Assembly (NCBI GenBank): GCA_021202245.1
Contig: JAJQDK010000076.1
Span: 1-17,555, forward strand
Source of the DNA: Clostridiales bacterium
Lineage (GTDB): Bacteria > Bacillota > Clostridia > Oscillospirales > Acutalibacteraceae
Length of the DNA: 17,555 nucleotides
Reading direction: 5' to 3'
In this document: piece by piece, positions 1 to 5,700 of the stretch
Layout of the letters: each line of letters starts with the position of its first letter
How positions within the stretch are numbered: the first letter of the stretch is position 1
Position numbers and translations under genes: made by a program
The notes under the pieces: model-generated
Seen by the model: the letters and a program-made list of their open reading frames with translations, nothing else
Told to the model about the DNA's origin: nothing
The model's database searches: none

Positions 1-348
1 GTTGTAGAGGGGGAGCGTGATTATGTAGGCGCCATCACCGTTGACGAGGAGCTGCTTGAGCTTTCCGATATATGCGAATACGAGCGTGTGCAGGTGGTTG
101 ACATTAACAACGGCAGCCGTTTTGAAACCTACACCATAGCAGGCGAAAGGGGCAGCGGACTTATTTGCCTTAACGGCGCCGCCGCGCGTCAGGTTCAGAC
201 CGGCGATAAAATCATAATTATGTCCTACGCAATGATGAGCGACGAGGAGCTTAAGGATTATTCTCCCCGTGTGGTATTTGTTGACGAAGACAACCGCCCC
301 AAGCGCATAACGTGCTATGAAAAACACGGACGTTTGGAGGATATGTAA
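1..348 (+). CDS. panD: Aspartate 1-decarboxylase PanD, 5'-truncated by window edge, catalytic Ser replaced by Ala
   Basis: The open frame enters from the left edge and shows 115 residues; about 14 N-terminal residues are missing. PanD makes beta-alanine from L-aspartate for pantothenate and coenzyme A. The family signatures are clear: VVDINNGSRFETY (with the Thr-Tyr active-site pair), ERGSG and CLNGAAAR, then GDKIIIMSYA and VVFVDEDN. PanD is a proenzyme that cleaves itself at a Gly-Ser bond, turning the serine into the pyruvoyl cofactor. Here the codons at 28-33 are GGC GCC, giving Tyr-Val-Gly-Ala-Ile-Thr, so Ala stands where Ser (E. coli Ser25) is expected. The rest of the fold looks intact and the tail is slightly extended. 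It lies just upstream of coaBC, consistent with a CoA-synthesis operon. The family is certain; activity is doubtful unless this is a base error or a variant mechanism. Confidence 0.93.
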   Translation, partial: VVEGERDYVGAITVDEELLELSDICEYERVQVVDINNGSRFETYTIAGERGSGLICLNGAAARQVQTGDKIIIMSYAMMSDEELKDYSPRVVFVDEDNRPKRITCYEKHGRLEDM

Positions 349-353
349 AGTAA

Positions 354-372
354 GCGCCGGGTCAATCGGCGC
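354..372 (+). other. Intercistronic hairpin between panD and coaBC
   Basis: GCGCCG (354-359) and CGGCGC (367-372) form a perfect 6-bp GC-only stem with a 7-nt loop, six bases after the panD stop. No T-run follows, so it is more likely an RNA-processing or stabilising hairpin inside a panD-coaBC transcript than a terminator. The coaBC ribosome site (AAAGGAGC, 383-390) lies downstream and outside the stem. Confidence 0.5.
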
Positions 373-396
373 CTGCACAGTAAAAGGAGCAAGCTT

Positions 397-1602
397 ATGC
401 TTAAAGGAAAAACCGTTGTTGTCGGAGTTACGGGCAGCATTGCGGCATACAAGTCCGCGCAGCTTGTCAGCGCCCTTGTCAAGGAGGGCTGCGACGTTCA
501 CGCTGTAATGACAAAAAATGCGCTGAACTTCATCAACCCAATAACCTTTGAAACCCTGACGGGGAACAAATGTCTTACCGACACCTTTGACAGAAATTTT
601 GAATTTAATGTAACGCACGTTTCGCTTTCGCAAAAGGCGGACGCAATTATTGTTGCCCCGGCATCGGCGGATGTAATCGGCAAAATGGCAAACGGCATTG
701 CCGACGATATGCTCACAACAATGGTGCTTGCGGCAAATTGCAGGGTCATTGTTGCTCCGGCAATGAACACGGCTATGTGCACAAACAGGATAGTATCGGA
801 TAATTTGAAGAAGCTGAAGGACTACGGCTTTGAGATTATCGAGCCTGCCGTGGGCCGTCTTGCCTGCGGTTCGGTCGGAGCAGGAAAATTTCCCGATGAA
901 AGCGTGCTTACGGCTTATTTGCGCAGAGAGATTGAATTTGAAAAGGATTTAGCCGGAACAAGGGTTCTTGTTACGGCGGGACCGACTGTTGAGGAGCTTG
1001 ACCCCGTGCGTTTCATCACGAACCGTTCAACGGGTAAAATGGGATATGCCGTAGCCGAAGCCGCCGTAAACAGAGGCGCAAAGGTAACTCTTGTGAGCGG
1101 CCCGGTTAATATTGAGCCGCCGCTTTTTGCCGAAACAATAAACGTAAAATCGGCTGAGGATATGTACGGCGCGGTTGTCGGTGAGCTTGATAAAAACGAT
1201 ATTTTAATTATGTCCGCCGCCGTTGCGGACTATACGCCGGCAGAAAAGAGCGACGAAAAAATCAAGAAAAAGGACGGCGATATGTCGCTTGAGCTAAAGC
1301 GCACTCGTGATATTCTTGCCTATGCCGGAAAAAACAAGTCGCAGTCGCAGGTAATTTGCGGATTTTCAATGGAAACGAGCAATCTTGCGGAAAACTCTTC
1401 AGCAAAGCTAAAATCAAAAAACTGCGATTTAATTGTTGCAAACAATCTCAACGACAAGGGTGCAGGCTTCGGCACCGATACGAACAAAATCACCCTGATA
1501 ACCGCCGACGGCGCAGAGGAGCTTGAGCTTATGTCAAAAAAGGATGCGGCGCATAAAATCATTGACAAAGCCGCAAAAATCCTGAGCAATAAAAGAAAAT
1601 AA
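397..1602 (+). CDS. coaBC: Bifunctional phosphopantothenoylcysteine decarboxylase / phosphopantothenate-cysteine ligase
   Basis: This cytosolic 401-residue fusion is the usual length for CoaBC. It joins cysteine to 4'-phosphopantothenate (CoaB) and decarboxylates the product to 4'-phosphopantetheine (CoaC). The N-terminal flavoprotein half carries GSIAAYK (13-19), the catalytic His74 in VTHVSLS, the PAMN motif (121-124) and the active-site Cys157 in LACGS. The residue after PAMNTAM is Cys rather than the more usual Trp. The ligase half starts near residue 190 with VLVTAGPT and the FITNRSTGKMG nucleotide-binding loop, followed by SAAVADY and a Lys-rich KIKKK stretch. The ATG has a good AAGGAG site. 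It follows panD by 48 bp in the same direction, so co-transcription is likely. Another enzyme of the same pathway, coaE, lies at 7817-8452. Confidence 0.96.
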   Translation: MLKGKTVVVGVTGSIAAYKSAQLVSALVKEGCDVHAVMTKNALNFINPITFETLTGNKCLTDTFDRNFEFNVTHVSLSQKADAIIVAPASADVIGKMANGIADDMLTTMVLAANCRVIVAPAMNTAMCTNRIVSDNLKKLKDYGFEIIEPAVGRLACGSVGAGKFPDESVLTAYLRREIEFEKDLAGTRVLVTAGPTVEELDPVRFITNRSTGKMGYAVAEAAVNRGAKVTLVSGPVNIEPPLFAETINVKSAEDMYGAVVGELDKNDILIMSAAVADYTPAEKSDEKIKKKDGDMSLELKRTRDILAYAGKNKSQSQVICGFSMETSNLAENSSAKLKSKNCDLIVANNLNDKGAGFGTDTNKITLITADGAEELELMSKKDAAHKIIDKAAKILSNKRK

Positions 1603-1725
1603 TTAAATGAGTCCGCTGAAAAATCAGTTTGATTGATGAATTGTTGTAAATTATGCAGTAAAAATATTATTATTTTTGTAGAGATTACCTGTATATTTTT
1701 TGCGGAAAATATAATATAATAATAA

Positions 1726-1743
1726 TACAAGATATATCTTGTA
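1726..1743. repeat. 18-bp perfect palindrome
   Basis: TACAAGATATATCTTGTA is a perfect inverted repeat, just downstream of two overlapping TATAAT-like boxes (1710-1720). It sits immediately before the GC-richer leader at 1744-1900. It could be a dimeric regulator site or a hairpin at the start of the leader transcript. I see no convincing -35 box. Confidence 0.5.
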
Positions 1744-1864
1744 ATTTCACCGTTGAAGCGTTCTTCCTCGTTGTATGGGTTGGCGCGGAGGTGCCGGACG
1801 GGTTTACGGTAAACCTTATTTACAACTATGTCTTTAAGGCAAGAAAACCGTACTACAAAAGTAC
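1744..1864 (+). ncRNA. Candidate structured leader RNA upstream of a PBECR4 nuclease gene
   Basis: In this otherwise AT-rich gap, a GC-richer stretch folds into a compact branched structure. An outer stem GTTGTA (1770-1775) pairs with TACAAC (1821-1826). It encloses GGCGC-GGAG-GTGCC (1782-1795) and GGTTTA-CGG-TAAACC (1801-1815), which makes a three-way junction. A weaker GTAC/GTAC hairpin lies at about 1850-1862, followed by the hairpin at 1865-1895. The layout of structured RNA, hairpin and nuclease gene resembles small RNAs encoded ahead of Abi or type III toxin genes, but I see no tandem repeats of the ToxI kind. No Rfam family can be assigned from reading alone. The 5' and 3' ends are approximate. 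Confidence 0.45.
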
Positions 1865-1896
1865 AAGGCACTTCGGTATTATTTCGGAGTGCCTTT
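1865..1896 (+). terminator. Hairpin / partial terminator between leader RNA and PBECR4 gene
   Basis: AAGGCACT (1865-1872) pairs with AGTGCCTT (1888-1895), and inner TCG/CGG pairing extends the stem. The run that follows (TTTATTCTTG) is only moderately T-rich. It lies 16 bp before the downstream start codon. AGGTGCC in the upstream leader (1789-1795) could pair with GGCACTT (1867-1873), so a switch between terminator and antiterminator is conceivable. That switch is an inference. Confidence 0.55.
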
Positions 1897-1911
1897 ATTC
1901 TTGAGGAAAAT

Positions 1912-2451
1912 ATGAATACTGTTAAAGAATGTGCAGAGCTTTACAATGCATTGCTAAATAAAGAATATTTATTTAGGCTTGAAAATAATATACAATTTTC
2001 AATATTTTTTTCTGCTTCTAATTTTTATCATCTCTTGGGGTTGGAAAAACTAAGTGACATTGCACAGCTTAAAGGAAAGAAATCGAATCAGATATATAAA
2101 CACATATTAAACAATAGAATACAGGATAATATTATTAAAAAAAGCAATTATTATTATTTGATTGAAAGTCGGATAAAAAACTTTGAAATAATCCCCGATT
2201 TATTGAATTTTGATAAAAGTAACAAGATTATTGTTGACTTTGATTTAGACAAGCTTAATTTTAAATCGAAACTGCAATTTACTAAATACATACTTTTTAA
2301 ACGAAACAATTCTGATTATATTCATTTGACAATAGGATTAAAGGACAAGCTATATCCTGAAACCTTTATTGTAGAAAACGGAAGTACATATATTTCAAAT
2401 CAAACAATGTTGGATATATTAGGCATAGAAGTTACAGAAAGACGCAGATAG
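1912..2451 (+). CDS. PBECR4-type putative nuclease (Barnase/EndoU/ColicinE5-D/RelE-like superfamily)
   Basis: This 179-residue protein has the layout of the PBECR4 family. It opens with a helix, KECAELYNALLNKEYLFRL (residues 4-22). The hallmark NFYHLLGLEKLSDI follows, then an IYKHILNNRIQ segment, the SNYYYLIESRIKNFE helix, and a beta-rich C-terminal half with KYILFKRNNSDYIHLTIGL. Proteins of this superfamily are predicted RNA-cutting toxins or effectors found in phages and conjugative elements; catalysis here is not proven. The frame stays open upstream to 1828, but the ATG at 1912 follows GAGGAAAA and lies beyond the leader hairpin, so it is the likely start. The gene is markedly more AT-rich than coaBC and ydcF, which suggests transfer. 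No protein antitoxin gene flanks it, so the leader RNA is the only visible partner candidate. Confidence 0.72.
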   Translation: MNTVKECAELYNALLNKEYLFRLENNIQFSIFFSASNFYHLLGLEKLSDIAQLKGKKSNQIYKHILNNRIQDNIIKKSNYYYLIESRIKNFEIIPDLLNFDKSNKIIVDFDLDKLNFKSKLQFTKYILFKRNNSDYIHLTIGLKDKLYPETFIVENGSTYISNQTMLDILGIEVTERRR

Positions 2452-2497
2452 ACTTTTGCAAGGTTTAAATAATAAAAATCAAAAAAATGCAAATAAT

Positions 2498-2526
2498 AAA
2501 ACCACCTCAGACAAAAGGTGGTTTTT
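2498..2526 (+). terminator. Rho-independent terminator after PBECR4 gene
   Basis: AAACCACCT (2499-2507) and AGGTGGTTT (2516-2524) form a 9-bp stem with an 8-nt loop, followed by a short T-run. It ends the PBECR4 unit. Its 3' arm also supplies the only ribosome-site-like sequence (AGGTGG) for the next start codon at 2530. Confidence 0.85.
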
Positions 2527-2529
2527 ATT

Positions 2530-2784
2530 ATGAAGAAAAATGATGAAAAGAAAACCGGGGGATTTCCCGTGGAATTTCCGTCACGCAGCAGCGAAAACAA
2601 GCGTTCGCCGATTGTTGATGTGACCGAAAACGAGATTTATCCCCTCGACTGCAAGCCGTTAGGCAGTGATTTTCACGGTAACTGCGGTATACACATCAAG
2701 TCCTTTGACGATATTTCGGAGGTTATTGCTACCGAAACAGAACCTGATACGGCAGGGCAAACCATTCACGGACAGCAAACGTAG
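2530..2784 (+). CDS. Small hypothetical protein (84 residues)
   Basis: I recognise no family. The protein is hydrophilic with a Lys/Glu-rich N-terminus. A Cys-containing central part reads DCKPLGSDFHGNCGIHIKSF (about 44-63), and the tail is Thr/Glu/Gln-rich. No signal peptide or membrane segment is seen. Codon use resembles the neighbouring core genes rather than the AT-rich gene before it. AGGTGG lies 8 nt before the ATG, inside the 3' arm of the preceding terminator stem. The frame converges on ydcF with a 56-bp overlap. A good plus-strand hairpin with a T-rich tail follows the stop by 18 bp (2803-2834), which argues that this is a real transcription unit. It could still be spurious. Confidence 0.45.
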   Translation: MKKNDEKKTGGFPVEFPSRSSENKRSPIVDVTENEIYPLDCKPLGSDFHGNCGIHIKSFDDISEVIATETEPDTAGQTIHGQQT

Positions 2785-3508
2785 GAAGATATTTAAGCGA
2801 GGTGTCGGAGTTTACAGCTCCGACATTTCCTTTTATGCCGAGCTGCTTAGCGATAATCCTCACTCTCAGCTGATGAAATCCGTCCGTAACAACGGCTATA
2901 TCGCCGTTCAGATTATTTTCCTCTATTATCTGCATTGAATATTCAAGGTTTTCCGTGGTGTTTACGGAGCTTTCCTCCTTATAAAGCCTTTCGGCGTCTA
3001 TGCCCTCGCCGCACAGAGCGTCGTACATAGACTGCGCTTCGCTCATGGGCTCGTCGTCACCCTGACCGCCTGTCAGCACGGCATAGGCTTCTGGATTTTC
3101 TTCAAGATACTCGTCTGCGGCGTTGATTCTGCCCTGCAGCATAACGCTCGGACCGCTGTTTTTTACCTTAGCGCCGAGCACAACGGCGGTGGAGCTTTCG
3201 GCAGGAGCCTGAGATGCACAGTAAACCATTGCGCAGGTGACGACTGCACCGTAAATTGCAAAAGCCGCAAAGCAAAAATTAACAATGCGGTACAACATAC
3301 GTGAAAGGAAAAACCTACACAGGGCTTTTTTCAAAAATCTATGCACCGGCTTAACGCTCATACAGAAAAGCCACACGCAGAGCAGGGAACCGGCTATGTT
3401 GCCGATGTTGACAATTCCGCCTGCCATGGGCGCAATAAACAATATAAGAAAAGCAGCCGACAGCAAAGCCGCCGCCGTGCGGACCGTATTTAAAATAATC
3501 CTTTTCAA
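2729..3508 (-). CDS. YdcF/SanA-like DUF218 membrane protein
   Basis: This 259-residue protein starts with hydrophobic segments at about residues 10-30, 34-52 and 77-97, so the C-terminal domain should be membrane-tethered. From about residue 108 a DUF218 domain follows: AVVLGAKV, GRINAADEYL, AVLTGGQGDDE, SMYDAL, VNTTENLEYS, IAVVTDGFHQLR and the closing WFALPYQV. Members (YdcF, SanA, ElyC) are linked to cell-envelope homeostasis and vancomycin tolerance, and the biochemical reaction is not settled. The start is TTG at 3506-3508 behind GAGGTGA. It stands alone on the minus strand, 150 bp after the hydrogenase gene and separated from it by a terminator. No gene symbol is assigned because the orthology is unclear. 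Confidence 0.88.
   Translation of the reverse strand: MKRIILNTVRTAAALLSAAFLILFIAPMAGGIVNIGNIAGSLLCVWLFCMSVKPVHRFLKKALCRFFLSRMLYRIVNFCFAAFAIYGAVVTCAMVYCASQAPAESSTAVVLGAKVKNSGPSVMLQGRINAADEYLEENPEAYAVLTGGQGDDEPMSEAQSMYDALCGEGIDAERLYKEESSVNTTENLEYSMQIIEENNLNGDIAVVTDGFHQLRVRIIAKQLGIKGNVGAVNSDTSLKYLPTFAVREWFALPYQVLFR
2803..2834 (+). terminator. Plus-strand terminator embedded antisense in ydcF
   Basis: TGTCGGAG (2803-2810), a 7-nt loop and CTCCGACA (2818-2825) form a perfect 8-bp stem followed by TTTCCTTTT. The T-rich tail exists only on the plus strand. The hairpin would end transcripts from the small gene at 2530 before they run far into the opposing ydcF. Confidence 0.6.
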
Positions 3509-3574
3509 TTTAAATTCACCTCAACATCAATCGCAGTATGATTTATTTTATTACAATACAACCTATTCGCCGAC

Positions 3575-3604
3575 GTCCCCGCCGCTTAGACGGCGAGAGG
3601 ATGT
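3575..3604 (+). mobile_element. Solitary IS200/IS605-like right-end remnant
   Basis: TCCCCGCCG, CTTAGA, CGGCGAGAGGATGT has the shape of the hairpin found at the right end of IS200/IS605 TnpB elements: CCCC, a stem with a TTTAG-like loop, then GGGGAGGATGTCAA. CGCCG/CGGCG is the visible stem. No transposase or tnpB is near. Related sequences occur at 10,911 and 13,935. Assignment is by recalled motif only. Confidence 0.4.
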
Positions 3605-3636
3605 AAAAAGCGGCAGAAATAAAAACCCCTGCCGCA
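3604..3636 (-). terminator. Terminator of the hydrogenase gene
   Basis: On the minus strand GCGGCAG (3629-3635) and CTGCCGC (3610-3616) form a 7-bp stem followed by TTTTTAC. It lies 23 bp after the hydrogenase stop and separates that gene from ydcF. Confidence 0.85.
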
Positions 3637-3658
3637 TAAGACAAACCTGTAAACGGTT

Positions 3659-5200
3659 TTATTCGTCCTTGTATCTGTCGAACTCGTTGTACATATTTTC
3701 AAGCGTTGACAAATCGTCAATAAACGGAGTATCAACCGAGCCCTCAAATTTAGTTTCTTTTTTGCTCTTCAGAACCTCCATCGCCGATTTATCGGGAACA
3801 TTGATTGTGCCTGCGCCGGCAACACAGCCGCCCGGGCACGCCATTCCCTCAAGCAAATAGCCGTTGTATTTGCCTGCCTTTGCCATCCTCAGCAGCTTTG
3901 CGCACTCGTCAAGTCCCTGGGCGTTGGCTATTTTTACCTCACGTTCGGGGTCAAGCCTTGAAACAGCATTGGCTACCGCCTTGGCTACACCGCCGCTCAC
4001 GGCAAAGCCTCTGCCGTCTGCGCTTGAGAACGCAAGGGGCTCCTCGTCAACCGGAAGCGCGTCAAAATCGATCTCCTTGGCGGAAAACATTCCGGCAACC
4101 TCCTCAAAGGTCAGCACAAAGTCAATATCGCTTCGGATGCTTCTGCGGCTTGCTTCAAGCTTTTTAGCTGCGCAGGGGCCGATAAACACTACCTTGCATC
4201 CGGGATTTTGCTGCTTGGTCAGTCTGCCTGTCAGCACCATCGGGGTGAGCGCCATTGAGATGTAGGGCGCAATTGTCGGGAAGGATTTTTTTGCCATCAT
4301 ACTCCAGGCAGGACAGCACGAGGTAGCCATAAACGGCTGCTTTTCGGGCACCTCCTCCATAAAGTCCTTAGCTTCCTCCACCGTACAGAGGTCTGCTCCG
4401 ACTGCAACCTCAACAACATCGGCAAAGCCGAGCGCCTTAAAGGCGTTGCGCATTTTGTTTGACGGAAGTCCGCCGAACTGACCTGCTGCGGCAGGCGCAA
4501 CAGCCGCATATACCGGAACATCGCTGTTAATAGCCATAATGGTTTGGAAAATCTGACTTTTGTCAACAATGGCGCTGAACGGACAGCTTACAAGGCACAT
4601 TCCGCAGGAAACGCACTTGTCGTAATCAATTTCCGCACTGCCGTGTTCGTCGCTGTGAATAGCCTTCATACCGCAGGCGGCGGCGCACGGGCGCTCCTGC
4701 TTGATTATTGCATTGTACGGGCAAGCCGACTTGCACTTGCCGCATTTAATGCACTTATCCTGATCAATGTATGATTTGCCGTGAACGATTGAGATTGCAT
4801 CCTTGGGGCAAACCTCGGTGCAGGGGTGTTCAAGACAGCCCTGACAGCCGTCGCTGACAAACACACGCTTTTTGGGACAGCTGTGGCAGGCAAATTTAAT
4901 AATATTTATGAGCGGAGGAGCATAGAATTTTTCGTCAACCATACTGTCCTCAACGCCGGTTGAAACGGGCACCTGCTTGTCAACGGGAAGAAGCGGAAGC
5001 CCCATTGCAAGACGAAGCCGCTCGCCCACGATGGCGCGCTCAAGAAAAATGCTTTCGCGATATGTAGAAATCTCTCCGGGAATAATCTTGTACGGCAAAG
5101 CTTCAAACTTTGAATAATCGCCGCCCTCATATCCGAGCTTTGCCACCTCGGTAAAAATCTGATGGCGAATTTTCGTTTTTGATGAATAAAGTCCTCTCAA
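3659..5200 (-). CDS. Monomeric [FeFe] hydrogenase, group-B type
   Basis: This is a cytosolic iron-sulfur enzyme for proton/H2 chemistry with reduced ferredoxin or an unknown partner. Two ferredoxin-type 4Fe-4S motifs are visible, CIKCGKCKSACP and CVSCGMCLVSCP. They are preceded by extra Cys groups, CHSC and GCQGCLEHPCTEVC. The H-cluster motifs follow in order: TSCCPAW (L1), GPCAAKKLE (L2) and EGMACPGGCVAG (L3). TSCCPAW with GPC rather than MPC is the pattern I associate with group B rather than the well-studied group A enzymes. The frame is open to 5293, but a promoter (5265-5293) puts transcription start near 5258. I therefore prefer TTG at 5198-5200, giving 514 residues and AAGG 9 nt upstream. 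ATG at 5209 is possible, but AAAGG abuts it. No maturation genes (hydE, hydF, hydG) are in the window. Confidence 0.93.
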   Translation of the reverse strand: MRGLYSSKTKIRHQIFTEVAKLGYEGGDYSKFEALPYKIIPGEISTYRESIFLERAIVGERLRLAMGLPLLPVDKQVPVSTGVEDSMVDEKFYAPPLINIIKFACHSCPKKRVFVSDGCQGCLEHPCTEVCPKDAISIVHGKSYIDQDKCIKCGKCKSACPYNAIIKQERPCAAACGMKAIHSDEHGSAEIDYDKCVSCGMCLVSCPFSAIVDKSQIFQTIMAINSDVPVYAAVAPAAAGQFGGLPSNKMRNAFKALGFADVVEVAVGADLCTVEEAKDFMEEVPEKQPFMATSCCPAWSMMAKKSFPTIAPYISMALTPMVLTGRLTKQQNPGCKVVFIGPCAAKKLEASRRSIRSDIDFVLTFEEVAGMFSAKEIDFDALPVDEEPLAFSSADGRGFAVSGGVAKAVANAVSRLDPEREVKIANAQGLDECAKLLRMAKAGKYNGYLLEGMACPGGCVAGAGTINVPDKSAMEVLKSKKETKFEGSVDTPFIDDLSTLENMYNEFDRYKDE

Positions 5201-5264
5201 ATTCCTCATCCTTTCGCAATGAAAATTGTCTGCTGCATATTTTTCTCGGTGATATTCCGCAAAT

Positions 5265-5293
5265 ATTATACAACATTGACCTGCCGAATTCAA
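5265..5293 (-). promoter_or_regulatory. Sigma-A promoter of hydrogenase gene
   Basis: On the minus strand TTGAAT (5288-5293) and TATAAT (5265-5270) are separated by exactly 17 bp. Transcription should begin near 5258, leaving a leader of about 58 nt before the TTG start at 5200. The promoter therefore excludes the most upstream in-frame start. Confidence 0.75.
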
Positions 5294-5406
5294 CTTATTT
5301 AAGGCGTCCGGAATAAAATCCGCACTTCATTTGAAATATGCAATTTTCATCAATTTTATTTGTATTTTATGCACAAGACATTTAATTTGTATCGGAGTGG
5401 GCGCAG

Positions 5407-5435
5407 TTGATATTTATTTTTGTTTGTTGTATAAT
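5407..5435 (+). promoter_or_regulatory. Sigma-A promoter of the DUF951-prfA run
   Basis: TTGATA (5407-5412), a 17-bp spacer and a perfect TATAAT (5430-5435) lie about 58 bp before the DUF951 start. It is divergent from the hydrogenase promoter in the same gap and probably drives DUF951, prfA and the genes behind them. Confidence 0.8.
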
Positions 5436-5492
5436 AAAATTTAAATAACAGAAATTACCGCAAAACCAATCGTTTGTTCGGAGGTGCTTTTC

Positions 5493-5660
5493 TTGAAGGT
5501 TAATGTGGGCGACCGTGTGGAAATGAAAAAGCAGCATCCCTGCGGGGGCAAAACCTTTAAAATTCTGCGTATAGGGATGGATTTTAAAATCAAATGCGAA
5601 AAATGCGGACACGAGGTTATGGTTCCGAGAAACAAAATCGAGAAAAACATCAAAAAATAA
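5493..5660 (+). CDS. DUF951 family small protein
   Basis: This 55-residue gene starts with TTG behind GGAGGTGC (5480-5487). The protein begins MKVNVGDRVEMKK. It carries PCGGKTF, a KCEKCGHEVMVPR segment and a Lys-rich C-terminus. This matches the DUF951 layout: a small beta-barrel-like fold with a Cys-X2-Cys pair and an upstream Cys, suggesting metal or nucleic-acid binding. No function is established. DUF951 genes are commonly near translation or chromosome-partition genes in Firmicutes, and here prfA follows 40 bp downstream. Confidence 0.85.
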   Translation: MKVNVGDRVEMKKQHPCGGKTFKILRIGMDFKIKCEKCGHEVMVPRNKIEKNIKK

Positions 5661-5700
5661 TTGAGTAATCGACAATTACTTACGGATTAAGGTAGAATTT

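Noticed and set aside
1320..1871. 183-residue minus-strand frame spanning the end of coaBC and the leader region
   Set aside because: It is antisense to secure coaBC coding sequence, low in complexity, has no ribosome site or family motif, and crosses the structured leader.
1744..1900. Type III toxin-antitoxin repeat array
   Set aside because: No tandem repeats of about 35 nt are visible; only AAGGCA occurs twice. The structured-RNA idea is kept without the type III label.
3659..5293. Longest hydrogenase frame starting at 5293
   Set aside because: The start would lie within the -35 box of the promoter and upstream of the expected transcription start; the first ~30 residues do not resemble the family.
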